The translations under genes and the position numbers were made by a program. This document shows, one piece after another, positions 1-9,037 of a stretch of 64,000 nt of DNA; position 1 is the first letter of the stretch, and every line of letters starts with the position of its first letter. The DNA comes from Motiliproteus coralliicola (GTDB lineage Bacteria; Pseudomonadota; Gammaproteobacteria; Pseudomonadales; Balneatricaceae): the NCBI RefSeq assembly GCF_003345655.1, contig NZ_QQOH01000001.1, positions 62,001-126,000 of the forward strand, read 5' to 3'. The notes under the pieces were generated by a model, which worked only from the letters and a program-made list of their open reading frames with translations, was not told the DNA's origin and made no database searches.

Positions 1-1
1 G

Positions 2-733
2 TTTGATGTCGACGCCAAGGCGTTGAACTACAAATCCGGTGACGATTACAAACTGTCGGCCAAGGGGCGGATGAACCAATCGGCGGTGTTCCTAGATTCG
101 ACCGGACGGGCTTATTCGCTGCCGGTGCATACCCTGCCTTCGGCACGGGGACAGGGCGAGCCGTTGACCGGGCGCTTGTCGATCCCCAGCGAAGCCAATG
201 TGGATGCGCTGCTGGTCGGTGCGCCGGAACAGCGCTATCTGCTCGCCTCGGACAGCGGTTACGGCTTTGTCTGCAGTTACGAAGACCTGCTGGGTAAGAA
301 CAAAGCCGGTAAAGCAGTTCTGAGCCTGCCCAAAGGTGCCAAGGTGTTGGCGCCACAATCGGTGACCAACCAGGACGAGCAACTGCTGGCGGCGGTTAGT
401 AATGAGGGTAGGTTGCTGCTGTTCCCGGTCAAGGACCTGCCCCAGCTAAGCAAGGGCAAGGGCAACAAGATCATCAATATCCCGTCGGGTCGGGTCGCCA
501 ACCGCGAAGAGTTCGTCGTTGCGCTGCAGGTGCTCGAGCCTGGGGCGTCGTTGCGCATCCATGCCGGCAAGCGTCATCTGACCTTGAAGGCCGCCGATCT
601 GGAGCATTACCGAGGTGAGCGGGGTCGTCGAGGCAACAAGTTGCCGCGCGGCTTCCAGCGGGTCGATGCACTCGATAGCCCGAGTGCTCAAAGTGACGGC
701 GCCGATGAGGAAAGCGGCAACGGTGACAGCTGA
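2..733 (+). CDS. parC: DNA topoisomerase IV subunit A, C-terminal part (5' end outside window)
   Basis: Only the last ~243 residues are present; the frame is open to the left edge, so the true start lies outside the window. ParC is the DNA-cleaving subunit of topoisomerase IV, which with ParE unlinks daughter chromosomes. What is visible is the C-terminal beta-pinwheel: blades with the family signatures LNYKSGD (residues beginning near base 23), VFLDSTGRAYSLP and LPSARGQGEPLTGRL, typical of ParC rather than GyrA (no GyrA box, acidic tail absent). The protein ends in a short polar tail rich in Gly, Asp and Glu. The next gene begins inside this gene's last ~30 bases, suggesting translational coupling. 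I am confident of the identity; the catalytic tyrosine domain is not visible. Confidence 0.95.
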   Translation, partial: FDVDAKALNYKSGDDYKLSAKGRMNQSAVFLDSTGRAYSLPVHTLPSARGQGEPLTGRLSIPSEANVDALLVGAPEQRYLLASDSGYGFVCSYEDLLGKNKAGKAVLSLPKGAKVLAPQSVTNQDEQLLAAVSNEGRLLLFPVKDLPQLSKGKGNKIINIPSGRVANREEFVVALQVLEPGASLRIHAGKRHLTLKAADLEHYRGERGRRGNKLPRGFQRVDALDSPSAQSDGADEESGNGDS

Positions 734-1259
734 GGCTGAGCACCATGCCCAGAGCTTTGCGCCGGTCATCGACGTCGGCGCAAAGTTGTTGATACTCGGC
801 TCGATGCCGGGACAGCGGTCGCTGCAGCAACAGCAGTACTACGCCCATCCGCGTAATGCCTTCTGGCCGATTATGGCTGAGCTGTTGGGCTTTGATGCTG
901 AGTTGCCTTACGCCGAGCGACTAGCGCGGCTACAGCGTCATGGCATCGCGCTCTGGGATGTGCTGGCCGAGTGCCGGCGTCCCGGCAGTCTTGATTCATC
1001 AATCGTCGAGCAGAGTATCCGGCCCAACGATTTTGCTGCGTTGTTGGATTTGCATCCGACCATCGAAGCGATCTTCTTCAACGGAGCCAAAGCGGAGCAG
1101 GCGTTTAACCGCTATGTGCTCAAAGGGCTCCCCGATCACCTGCAGCAGCTGCCCAGGCAGCGATTACCCTCTACCAGCCCGGCCCACGCGGCCATGAAAT
1201 TAGCACAGAAGAGTCACTGTTGGCGGCAGCAGCTGGACGCTATCTTGCGGATCGGTTGA
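705..1259 (+). CDS. DNA-deoxyinosine (hypoxanthine) glycosylase, uracil-DNA glycosylase superfamily
   Basis: Predicted base-excision repair enzyme that removes a deaminated base, in this subfamily reported as hypoxanthine, from DNA. The N-terminal motif LLILGSMPGQRS, followed by QQYYAHPRNAFWPIM, is the glycosylase active-site and base-pocket signature; the C-terminal LPSTSPAHA is the DNA-intercalating loop. At ~184 residues it has the family's compact size. The start is uncertain: ATG 705 and GTG 723 are both in frame and both overlap the parC stop at 731-733. GTG 723 is preceded by GAGG at 707-710 and leaves only a short lead-in before the conserved core, so it is a good alternative. The overlap suggests co-translation with parC. 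The exact base specificity cannot be read from sequence. Confidence 0.85.
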   Translation: MRKAATVTAEAEHHAQSFAPVIDVGAKLLILGSMPGQRSLQQQQYYAHPRNAFWPIMAELLGFDAELPYAERLARLQRHGIALWDVLAECRRPGSLDSSIVEQSIRPNDFAALLDLHPTIEAIFFNGAKAEQAFNRYVLKGLPDHLQQLPRQRLPSTSPAHAAMKLAQKSHCWRQQLDAILRIG

Positions 1260-1301
1260 TCCCGGTGGCGGCTGCTACCGTAACGAAACAGTTGGCAGAG
1301 G

Positions 1302-2822
1302 TTAACCGCTCTGCTTGAGGAAGTGTTCGGCCTGCCGGTCGATCAGGGTTTGGTAGTCACGGTTCAGACTGGCGATCAGCAGGGTATCCTGATCGAATTT
1401 GCGGTAGCTGGCACTATCGAGCAGTCGTTGTTGCAGCTCGTCGATCTGGTACAGCTCGGTATGAGTGATCAGATCGTTCTCTTGGATCTGGTCGCTCAAC
1501 AGCAGTGCATCTTCGGCCATTCGGTCGAAATCTCGAATCGGACCACAGAGCAACACCAGCTTCATATTCAGAGCCGGGGAGAAGTTGTGGATCGCCTGAC
1601 TGTTGATGCCCCGGTAGAGTGCGTTGAACAGCTGGGCGGCGCATAGGGCGTTGATGCCGTGGCTCTGATCATCGGACAAGGGAGCGAATCTCACACACCA
1701 GTTACCCAGAGCATCATCTTCCAGCAGACCTTTGTAGAGCCGGGCGACCTGTTGCAGCGAGTTGTAATAGCGGGTCAGCAGCTGCTCACGCTCGGCGCTG
1801 GTCAGAGTATCGCTGCCGCCGACATGGTGGTTGACGTAAAACAGGTAGCCGCGGGGACCGGAGTCCTCATCAGCGGATTGATCGGTTTCAGGAGATTCAG
1901 GCTCAGACTCTTCAGGCTCCGCCGTTGGTGTCTGGCACTTATCCTCTGGATGAGGGGCGGGGACTTCGGTTTCAGGGGTATCCAAAGGATCCTGGCCGCC
2001 GGGCGAGTCCGTTGCTGGTGGCTGTTGCTGCTGCTCGGCCTGAACCATTGCCGTTTCGGTGAGAGTTTCCTTGGCGGCTGCAGTTTCGTTATCTGGCTTA
2101 TGAGGAGCAACGACCTCGGGTTCGCAGAAGTGCTGGTTTAACAGCTGCATCATCGGTGCCAGCTCATCATGGCGTTGATGCCCAAGCGCTGGCGGGCGGT
2201 GGCCATGGTTGATCTGCACGATGGTGTGGACCAGCGCCTTGGCCGGGCGTCCCAGGTGGTGCCCGAGCCAGACCAGGGCCAGCAGCAGAAAAATCAGGCC
2301 AGTGCCCAGTGCCGCCAGTGTCAGCGGTAATAGCTCGCTGATCTGGTAGACGGAGCTATCGGGGTTGAGATGCAGCCGCAAGCTGCCCAGTTGAGTTTGC
2401 TCGGCTCGAATCGGCTGGCTCAGGTTCATCTCGCTGGGCTTGCCGACTTGGGACAGATAGTCGCCGTCACCGTTGAGGATTTCTACTCCCTGAATCTGTT
2501 CCAGGGTGATCAACTGCTGCAGCACGATCGACAGGCTTAACTCATCACCGGCCAGAATCAGCGGTGCGGCGCTCTGACTGGTTTGTTCGGCCAGTGCCTG
2601 TCCCAGCGTCATCAGTTGGTGCCTGCTGAAACTGCGCTGTTCGTGGCTCAGAGCGATACTGAACACGAGCACGCCAGCAAGTAGCGCAGTGCCGATGGCT
2701 AACCAGATTTTGCGGCTCAGGCTCAGGTGTTGTAGCAGCGGGGCGAGCAGTGTAGAGGGTGAAAATTTCATGCGCGAAGGCGGCATCCTGGTAACGGGCG
2801 GCAAAAGCGTAGCGGGCATCAT
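1302..2822 (-). CDS. AhpA/YtjB-like inner membrane protein with acidic linker
   Basis: Two transmembrane helices (about residues 39-58 and 161-188) bracket a ~100-residue periplasmic domain, the layout of the AhpA/YtjB (SMP) family found near serB and parC in pseudomonads; family membership is by resemblance, not proven. After a short HAMP-like juxtamembrane stretch comes a ~90-residue low-complexity segment (about 233-323) rich in Pro, Glu, Gln and Thr, then a ~180-residue cytoplasmic domain I do not recognise. Family members are usually much shorter, so linker and C-terminal domain are extra. The gene faces parC and the glycosylase. ATG 2822 is taken as start; in-frame ATG 2771 is possible, and neither has a strong ribosome site. 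No enzymatic motif is visible. Confidence 0.6.
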   Translation of the reverse strand: MMPATLLPPVTRMPPSRMKFSPSTLLAPLLQHLSLSRKIWLAIGTALLAGVLVFSIALSHEQRSFSRHQLMTLGQALAEQTSQSAAPLILAGDELSLSIVLQQLITLEQIQGVEILNGDGDYLSQVGKPSEMNLSQPIRAEQTQLGSLRLHLNPDSSVYQISELLPLTLAALGTGLIFLLLALVWLGHHLGRPAKALVHTIVQINHGHRPPALGHQRHDELAPMMQLLNQHFCEPEVVAPHKPDNETAAAKETLTETAMVQAEQQQQPPATDSPGGQDPLDTPETEVPAPHPEDKCQTPTAEPEESEPESPETDQSADEDSGPRGYLFYVNHHVGGSDTLTSAEREQLLTRYYNSLQQVARLYKGLLEDDALGNWCVRFAPLSDDQSHGINALCAAQLFNALYRGINSQAIHNFSPALNMKLVLLCGPIRDFDRMAEDALLLSDQIQENDLITHTELYQIDELQQRLLDSASYRKFDQDTLLIASLNRDYQTLIDRQAEHFLKQSG

Positions 2823-2897
2823 AACAATTCGTTGCCGGAGGGTGTAGCGCGACCGGCGCCAGTTGTCGTTCGTGCTGGGATTGGGAGGCTTTCGAGC

Positions 2898-2926
2898 GTG
2901 AAATAGCCACCTCGGCTCGCTATAAT
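2898..2926 (+). promoter_or_regulatory. Likely sigma-70 promoter of proA
   Basis: GTGAAA at 2898-2903 (four of six matches to the -35 consensus) and a perfect TATAAT at 2921-2926 are separated by 17 bases. Transcription would begin near 2933, about 24 bases before the proA start. This is the only consensus -10 I see ahead of the proA-nadD-rsfS-rlmH run. Confidence 0.6.
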
Positions 2927-2956
2927 GGTCCGTTTTCCACCGGCAAGAGAGAAACC

Positions 2957-4213
2957 ATGGACGTCAAACACTATATGGCGCAACTGGGCGCCCAGGCGCG
3001 CGAAGCGGCTGGACTGCTGTCGCGTGCCGATACCGGCGCCAAGAACGCCGCGCTGCTGGCGATGGCGCGGGCGATCGACAGCTCACGCGAGGCGCTGATC
3101 GAAGCGAATCAGTTGGATCTGGAAAACGGTCGCAACAACGGCCTGGATGCGGCGATGCTGGACCGCCTGGAACTGACGCCAGAGCGGATCGGTACCATGG
3201 TCGAAGGCCTGAAGCAGGTGGCGGGACTGCCGGATCCGGTGGGTGGCATCACCGATATGAACTTTATGCCGTCCGGTATCCAGGTCGGCAAGATGCGAGT
3301 ACCGCTGGGAGTGATCGGTATCATCTACGAATCACGCCCGAACGTCACCGCCGAAGCGGCCAGCCTGTGCCTGAAGTCCGGTAACGCAACGATCTTGCGT
3401 GGTGGCTCCGAAGCGATCCACTCCAATCAGGCGGTGGCAGCCTGCATCCGTGCCGGCCTGGTGGAGGCCGGGTTGCCGGAAGCGGCGGTCCAGGTAGTCG
3501 AGACCACCGACCGTGCCGCCGTGGGTGAGCTGATCACGATGCCGGAGTTTGTCGATGTGATCGTACCTCGGGGTGGTAAGGGCCTGATCGAGCGGATCAG
3601 CAACGACGCCAAGGTCACTGTGATCAAGCATCTGGATGGCATTTGCCACGTCTACATTGATGCCGAAGCCGATCCGAAGAAGGCGCTGGACATCGCCCTT
3701 AATGCCAAGACTCACCGTTATGGCACCTGCAACACCATGGAAACGTTGCTGGTGAACTCGGTGGTGGCCGATCTGATGCTGCCGGAGCTGGCCAAGGCGT
3801 ACGCTGAAAAGGGCGTCGAACTGCGTGGCTGCGAGCGTACCCGTGGAGTCCTGAGCGATGCTGTGGCCGCCACCGAAGAGGATTGGTCGACCGAATACCT
3901 GGCGCCGGTACTGGCGATCAAGGTGGTCGATTCGATCGACGAGGCGATCACCCACATCAACCGCTATGGTTCCCACCATACCGATGCGATCGTGACCGAG
4001 AACTATACTCTCAGTCGTCGTTTCCTGACCGAGGTGGATTCCAGCTCGGTGATGGTGAATGCGTCGACCCGTTTTGCCGATGGCTTCGAGTATGGCCTGG
4101 GTGCCGAGATCGGCATCTCCACCGATAAGATCCATGCTCGAGGCCCGGTTGGGCTGGAAGGGCTGACGTCGCAAAAATACGTGGTGCTCGGTGACGGACA
4201 TATCCGCCAATAA
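2957..4213 (+). CDS. proA: Gamma-glutamyl phosphate reductase
   Basis: Second step of proline synthesis: NADPH-dependent reduction of gamma-glutamyl phosphate to glutamate-5-semialdehyde in the cytosol. The protein has 418 residues, the usual length, with an aldehyde-dehydrogenase fold; the catalytic cysteine lies in [14 protein letters not shown], and [14 protein letters not shown] is the cofactor-domain signature. A GAGAG ribosome site precedes ATG 2957. The 3' end overlaps nadD by 23 bases. This proA-nadD adjacency without proB is common in gammaproteobacteria. Nothing is unusual about the sequence. Confidence 0.97.
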   Translation: MDVKHYMAQLGAQAREAAGLLSRADTGAKNAALLAMARAIDSSREALIEANQLDLENGRNNGLDAAMLDRLELTPERIGTMVEGLKQVAGLPDPVGGITDMNFMPSGIQVGKMRVPLGVIGIIYESRPNVTAEAASLCLKSGNATILRGGSEAIHSNQAVAACIRAGLVEAGLPEAAVQVVETTDRAAVGELITMPEFVDVIVPRGGKGLIERISNDAKVTVIKHLDGICHVYIDAEADPKKALDIALNAKTHRYGTCNTMETLLVNSVVADLMLPELAKAYAEKGVELRGCERTRGVLSDAVAATEEDWSTEYLAPVLAIKVVDSIDEAITHINRYGSHHTDAIVTENYTLSRRFLTEVDSSSVMVNASTRFADGFEYGLGAEIGISTDKIHARGPVGLEGLTSQKYVVLGDGHIRQ

Positions 4214-4928
4214 TTCGCCTGAACAGGTATCGCCATCGAGATCGGTGGCGATGCTGGGCGGAACCTTCGATCCGGTCCATCACGGTCATCTACGGATGGC
4301 GTTGGAGCTGCGTGACCGGTTGGGCTTTGCCCAGGTTCGGTTGGTTCCCTGTGCCCTGCCGGTGCACCGGGAGTCCCCCGGTTGCAGTGCCGAACAGCGT
4401 CTGGCGATGGTGCAGCTGGCCGCGGAAGAAGAGGTCGATTTGCTGATCGACGATCGCGAGCTGCGTTCAAACCGCCCCTCGTACAGCTATGACACCCTTA
4501 GTTCACTACGAGCCGAGCTTGGGGATGAGGTCAGTCTGACGATGGTGATCGGCACCGATTCGTTGCGTTCGCTCGATAGCTGGTATCGCTGGCAGGAGCT
4601 GCTCGGGCTTTGCCATATTCTGGTGATTGCCCGCCCCGGATGGCACTTGGAGCCAGAACACCCGGTGGCGCGCTGGCTGCTACCCTATCAGGCAGAGTCG
4701 GTAGACCAGCTGCATGCAACTCCTTGCGGTTCGGTATTGCTACTGACCCTGGCCGGACTGGAGATCTCCGCCAGCGAGATCCGCCGTCAGATCGGGATCG
4801 GCCATTCGCCGCGCTATCTGTTGCCCGATTCGGTCTGGAACCATATTCGTCAACAACAGCTCTACCGGAAGGTGGAGTCAAAACCAAACCCTGAACTGCC
4901 GACGGCAGACTCTATCACTGAGAAGTAA
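4191..4928 (+). CDS. nadD: Nicotinate-nucleotide adenylyltransferase
   Basis: Transfers AMP from ATP to nicotinate mononucleotide, the penultimate step of NAD synthesis. The nucleotidyltransferase motif [13 protein letters not shown] is near the N-terminus, and ISASEIR near the C-terminus is the matching ATP-binding motif. GTG 4191 lies inside the end of proA, so translation is probably coupled; the first ~15 residues before the conserved AMLGGTF are not family-conserved, and an internal start near 4239 cannot be excluded. The last ~20 residues also extend beyond the usual end. rsfS follows after 9 bases. Confidence 0.95.
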   Translation: MTDISANNSPEQVSPSRSVAMLGGTFDPVHHGHLRMALELRDRLGFAQVRLVPCALPVHRESPGCSAEQRLAMVQLAAEEEVDLLIDDRELRSNRPSYSYDTLSSLRAELGDEVSLTMVIGTDSLRSLDSWYRWQELLGLCHILVIARPGWHLEPEHPVARWLLPYQAESVDQLHATPCGSVLLLTLAGLEISASEIRRQIGIGHSPRYLLPDSVWNHIRQQQLYRKVESKPNPELPTADSITEK

Positions 4929-4937
4929 CCCCAATTT

Positions 4938-5342
4938 ATGCAAACCCAAACCATGACTACCGAACAACTGCTCCAACTGGTCGAAACCGCGCTGGAAGAT
5001 AACAAGGCGCGCGACCTAGTCCGCCTCGATGTGCGCGGGAAAAGCAGCGTCACCGATTTTATGGTGATCGCCAGTGGTTCATCCAACCGCCACGTCAAAG
5101 CTTCGGCCGACAGCGTCGTACAGGCGGCCAAGCAGGCGGGCCTGCAGCCTTTGGGTGTCGAGGGGATGGACAGTGCCGAGTGGGCGCTGGTCGACCTGGG
5201 TGATGTGGTCGTGCACGTGATGCAGGTTCACGCCCGTGATTTCTATGACCTGGAGCGTCTCTGGGGACCGGATGCGGTCTCTGATGCTGAGTCGGATGCC
5301 GAGCAGGATGCTGCCCGGACCGGCGAACCTCGCCGCAATTAA
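4938..5342 (+). CDS. rsfS: Ribosome silencing factor RsfS
   Basis: Binds ribosomal protein uL14 on the 50S subunit and blocks subunit joining, lowering translation in stationary phase or starvation. The compact Iojap domain is complete: [17 protein letters not shown] and [19 protein letters not shown] are its signatures, followed by the [10 protein letters not shown] end. A short Asp/Glu-rich tail (about residues 116-134) is added. A second ATG at 4953 may be the true start. The nadD-rsfS-rlmH order is conserved across most gammaproteobacteria. Confidence 0.95.
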   Translation: MQTQTMTTEQLLQLVETALEDNKARDLVRLDVRGKSSVTDFMVIASGSSNRHVKASADSVVQAAKQAGLQPLGVEGMDSAEWALVDLGDVVVHVMQVHARDFYDLERLWGPDAVSDAESDAEQDAARTGEPRRN

Positions 5343-5359
5343 GCTGCGGAACTTTCACT

Positions 5360-5827
5360 ATGCGGATTCGTCTGATCTGTGTCGGCACCAAGATGCCTGC
5401 CTGGGTGGAAGCCGGTTATCAGGAATATGCCAAGCGGATGCCGCCGGAGATGGCGCTGGAGCTGCGTGAGCTGTCATTGGGTCATCGCGGTAAAGGGGCC
5501 GACCTGAAGCGAGCGATCACCAGTGAAGGCGATGCGATGCTGGCGGCCATCGGCAAGGGTGACCGGGTGATCGCTCTGGACGTACTGGGCAAACCGATCA
5601 GTACCGAGCAACTGGCCGGTCAACTGGCGGACTTTCAGATGGAAGGCGGTAACCTGTCGTTGTTGATCGGCGGCCCGGACGGACTGGATCCCCGTTGCCT
5701 GGCACTGGCGGAGCGCAAGTGGTCATTGTCGAAATTGACCCTGCCGCATCCGTTGGTCAGGGTACTGCTGGCCGAGCAACTTTACCGTGGCTGGACCGTG
5801 CTTCAGGGACACCCTTATCACAAGTGA
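5360..5827 (+). CDS. rlmH: 23S rRNA pseudouridine-1915 N3-methyltransferase
   Basis: SPOUT-class methyltransferase that methylates pseudouridine 1915 in helix 69 of assembled 70S ribosomes. The 155-residue length is exact for the family. The knotted S-adenosylmethionine site is visible as LLIGGPDGL and the C-terminal [19 protein letters not shown], ending in HPYHK. It follows rsfS by 17 bases and precedes mrdA by 45, within the conserved ribosome and cell-elongation operon. Confidence 0.97.
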   Translation: MRIRLICVGTKMPAWVEAGYQEYAKRMPPEMALELRELSLGHRGKGADLKRAITSEGDAMLAAIGKGDRVIALDVLGKPISTEQLAGQLADFQMEGGNLSLLIGGPDGLDPRCLALAERKWSLSKLTLPHPLVRVLLAEQLYRGWTVLQGHPYHK

Positions 5828-5872
5828 GCAACATAACTTTGAACTGCCCGACTATTTTGTGCCCGAGCATCG

Positions 5873-7780
5873 ATGCGTAAACCGGTTGCCCTGAAAGACC
5901 ACCAGCGTGAGCGTCGAACGTTCCGATTCCGCTCGGTGCTGGCGTTTGCCGTGGTGGTGTTGATGATGTTCGGCCTGGTCAGTCGGCTGATCTATCTGCA
6001 GGTGGTTGAGCATGAACGCTACCGCTCGTTGTCGGATCAGAACCGGATTCAGTTGCAACCGGTGCCGCCCAACCGGGGGTTGATCTACGACACCAATGGG
6101 GTGCTGCTGGCCGATAACCGTCCCAGCCATAACCTTTCACTGGTCAAAGAGCGGGTCCCCGATCTTGAGGCCACCATCGCCGAACTGTCGACGCTGGTTC
6201 AGATCAGCGAACGGGATATTGAAGGTTTTCAGCGCCGACTCAACCAACGCCGTCGCCCCTTTGAAGCGGTACCGCTGCGGTTTCGACTCAGCGATGAGGA
6301 TATCGCCCGGGTGGCGGTCAATTTCCATCGCCTGCCCGGGGTTCAGATCGATGCAGAGCTGATCCGCTATTACCCCTATGGTCAATCGTTGGTCCATGCC
6401 TTGGGTTATGTCGGTCGCATCAACCAGCGTGAACTGGGCGAGGTTGACCAGCAGAATTACTCCGGCACCCACCATATCGGCAAACTTGGGGTTGAGCGTT
6501 TTTACGAAGATCAGCTCCATGGCCGGGTCGGGGTGCAGCAGGTTGAGACCAACGCCCGCGGCCAGGTGTTGCAGGTGGTCGAGCGCGATGACCCGACCCC
6601 GGGGCGTGATCTGACCCTGTATCTGGATCTCGAACTGCAGCAGACCGCCGAGCAGCTGCTGGGTGATCGGCGAGGTGCCGTGGTGGCACTGGATCCGGAA
6701 ACCGGCGGCATCCTGGCGTTGGTCAGTACCCCCGGCTATGACCCCAATCCGTTTGTGACCGGTATCAGTGGTCGCGATTATCGTGGGCTGCAACAGCACG
6801 AAGATCTGCCGCTGTTCAACCGGGCGTTACGTGGGCGCTACCCGCCGGCATCGACGATCAAGCCGATCATCGGACTGGCGGCGATCGACTCCGGAACCGT
6901 GGGTCTGGGCCATAAGGTCTGGGATCCGGGTTGGTATCAGATCACCAAAGAGGGGCGCTTCTATCGCGACTGGAAGCGTCAGGGTCACGGCATGGTGAAC
7001 CTGCGGGACGCGATCGCCGAATCCTGCGATGTGTTTTTCTACGATATCGGACACCGTATGGGGATCGACCCGATGTCGGACTATCTGGGTCGGTTCGGTT
7101 TCGGCAAGATCACCACGTTGGATCTGCCCGAAGCCCATGGCGCCCTGTTGCCGTCGCGGGACTGGAAGAAAGCGGTGCGGGGGCGTTCCTGGTATCCGGG
7201 GGATTCGCTCAACCTGAGTATCGGTCAAGGCTTTATGATCTCGACGCCGATGCAGCTGGCCACCGCCACCATGGTAATCGCCAACCGCGGCAAGTGGATC
7301 AACCCGCGGATGCTCAAGGCGATGTCCGGTGAGGATGAGCAGGGCAATCCGTTTGTGCTCGACGTACCCGATCGTAAGCTGATGCCGGATATCGAACTCA
7401 ATCGCGACAGCTATTGGGATTATCTGCGTCGCTCGATGGTCGAGGTGATGCATGGCAAGAAGGGCACCGCAAGGCGCAGTGCCAAGGACAGCCCCTACAG
7501 GATCGCCGGCAAAACCGGTACCGCCCAGGTGGTACGGATCAAGCAGGATGAAGAGTACGATGCCGAGAAGCTGGCTGAGCGGCACCGAGACCATGGCCTG
7601 TTTGTCGGCTTCGCACCGGCGAATAAACCCGAGATCGTGGTGGCGGTGATCGTCGAGAACGGCGGTGGCGGCAGTAGTGCGGCGGCCCCGGTGGCTCGGG
7701 AACTGTTCGATAACTATCTGCTGCGTGAATCGCAGCTCCAGTCTCAGGAACAGTTGGCCGACAACGGAGGGGCGTCCTGA
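5873..7780 (+). CDS. mrdA: Peptidoglycan D,D-transpeptidase PBP2 (elongasome)
   Basis: Class B penicillin-binding protein that cross-links new wall during cylindrical elongation, partnered with the RodA glycosyltransferase. One transmembrane helix (about residues 21-43) anchors it; the periplasmic dimerisation domain begins with PPNRGLIYDTNG. The transpeptidase domain carries the nucleophile Ser327 in PPASTIKP, the ESCDVFFYDIG region and the KTGTAQ box at Lys547. The 635-residue length is normal. Its stop overlaps the rodA ATG by one base (TGATG), so the two are co-translated. Confidence 0.97.
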   Translation: MRKPVALKDHQRERRTFRFRSVLAFAVVVLMMFGLVSRLIYLQVVEHERYRSLSDQNRIQLQPVPPNRGLIYDTNGVLLADNRPSHNLSLVKERVPDLEATIAELSTLVQISERDIEGFQRRLNQRRRPFEAVPLRFRLSDEDIARVAVNFHRLPGVQIDAELIRYYPYGQSLVHALGYVGRINQRELGEVDQQNYSGTHHIGKLGVERFYEDQLHGRVGVQQVETNARGQVLQVVERDDPTPGRDLTLYLDLELQQTAEQLLGDRRGAVVALDPETGGILALVSTPGYDPNPFVTGISGRDYRGLQQHEDLPLFNRALRGRYPPASTIKPIIGLAAIDSGTVGLGHKVWDPGWYQITKEGRFYRDWKRQGHGMVNLRDAIAESCDVFFYDIGHRMGIDPMSDYLGRFGFGKITTLDLPEAHGALLPSRDWKKAVRGRSWYPGDSLNLSIGQGFMISTPMQLATATMVIANRGKWINPRMLKAMSGEDEQGNPFVLDVPDRKLMPDIELNRDSYWDYLRRSMVEVMHGKKGTARRSAKDSPYRIAGKTGTAQVVRIKQDEEYDAEKLAERHRDHGLFVGFAPANKPEIVVAVIVENGGGGSSAAAPVARELFDNYLLRESQLQSQEQLADNGGAS

Positions 7781-8925
7781 TGGGCGGGCAGGATTTTCAG
7801 CGCACCATGCCCGGTGCCCAGGTTCATTTCAGTCGCCGCCGTACCTGGTGGTCTTATACCCATCTGGATCCGATTCTGACCCTGCTGCTGCTGATCCTGG
7901 CCGGTTACGGCCTGTTCGTGTTCTACAGCGCCTCAGGCCAGAGCGAAGCGGCGGTTCAGCGGCAACTGATCCGCTACGCCGTGGCTTTCGGCGCGATGCT
8001 GGTGATCGCCTGTACCTCACCCAGACTGCTGCGGCGCTGGGCACCCTGGATATTCGGGCTCGGAGTACTGATGCTGGTCGGCGTGTTGCTGTTTGGCGTC
8101 GGTGCGAAAGGGGCGCAGCGTTGGCTGCAACTGCCGGGGCTGCCACGCTTTCAGCCTTCGGAAATAATGAAGCTGGTGGTGCCGATGACGTTGGCTTGGT
8201 ATTTCGCCGATCGGCCGTTGCCACCGCGGCTCAAACATACCTTTACGGTGTTGGCGATACTGATGCTGCCAACCCTGCTGATCGCCAAGCAACCGGATCT
8301 GGGAACCTCGTTGTTGATCGCTGCCAGCGGTATTTTTGTGCTGCTGTTGTCCGGGGTACTGTGGCGTTATGTGTTCAGTGCGATCGTACTCGCCGGCGCC
8401 TGTGTTCCGTTGTTGTGGATGCTGATGCGTGACTACCAGAAACAGCGGGTGCTGACCTTCTTGAATCCGGAAAGCGATCCGCTCGGGGCTGGTTGGAACA
8501 TTATCCAGTCCAAGACCGCGATCGGCTCCGGAGGCATTCACGGCAAGGGTTGGCTCAACGGTAGTCAATCGCAACTCGACTTCCTGCCCGAGAGTCATAC
8601 CGACTTTATTATCGCGGTGATGGCCGAAGAGCTTGGGCTGGTTGGGGTACTGCTGTTACTGGCTATCTACCTGTGCATCATCGCCCGGGGACTATGGATT
8701 GCCAGCCAAGCCCAGGATACCTTTGGGCGCCTGTTGGCGGGCAGTTTGACACTGACATTTTTTGTCTATGTGTTCGTCAATATCGGTATGGTCAGCGGTA
8801 TCCTGCCGGTGGTTGGGGTGCCGTTGCCGCTGGTCAGTTACGGGGGAACCTCGATTCTGACCTTGATGGCCGGCTTCGGGATGATCATGTCGATCCACAG
8901 TCACCGAACCATGGTGACCCGTTGA
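7780..8925 (+). CDS. rodA: Peptidoglycan glycosyltransferase RodA
   Basis: SEDS-family polymerase that extends glycan strands from lipid II in the elongasome. The 381-residue protein has about ten hydrophobic segments and the family hallmarks KQPDLGTS (mid-protein), GSGGIHGKGWLNGSQSQL, LPESHTDFI and the C-terminal VPLPLVSYGGTS. It starts one base inside mrdA. A 112-base gap separates it from mltB; that gap is AT-richer but shows no clear terminator. Confidence 0.97.
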   Translation: MGGQDFQRTMPGAQVHFSRRRTWWSYTHLDPILTLLLLILAGYGLFVFYSASGQSEAAVQRQLIRYAVAFGAMLVIACTSPRLLRRWAPWIFGLGVLMLVGVLLFGVGAKGAQRWLQLPGLPRFQPSEIMKLVVPMTLAWYFADRPLPPRLKHTFTVLAILMLPTLLIAKQPDLGTSLLIAASGIFVLLLSGVLWRYVFSAIVLAGACVPLLWMLMRDYQKQRVLTFLNPESDPLGAGWNIIQSKTAIGSGGIHGKGWLNGSQSQLDFLPESHTDFIIAVMAEELGLVGVLLLLAIYLCIIARGLWIASQAQDTFGRLLAGSLTLTFFVYVFVNIGMVSGILPVVGVPLPLVSYGGTSILTLMAGFGMIMSIHSHRTMVTR

Positions 8926-9037
8926 TGCTGATCACGAATAGGGTAAAGTTGCAGGCAGGTACTGAACCCTTGGCTGCGGTTAAGGACTAAGTCGGATAAC
9001 GCAGTTTTATATCAGCAACAAAAGCAACAAGAGCAAA

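Noticed and set aside
3332-4210. Long open frame opposite proA
   Set aside because: Low-complexity His/Arg/Gln-rich product, antisense to proA; no start signal.
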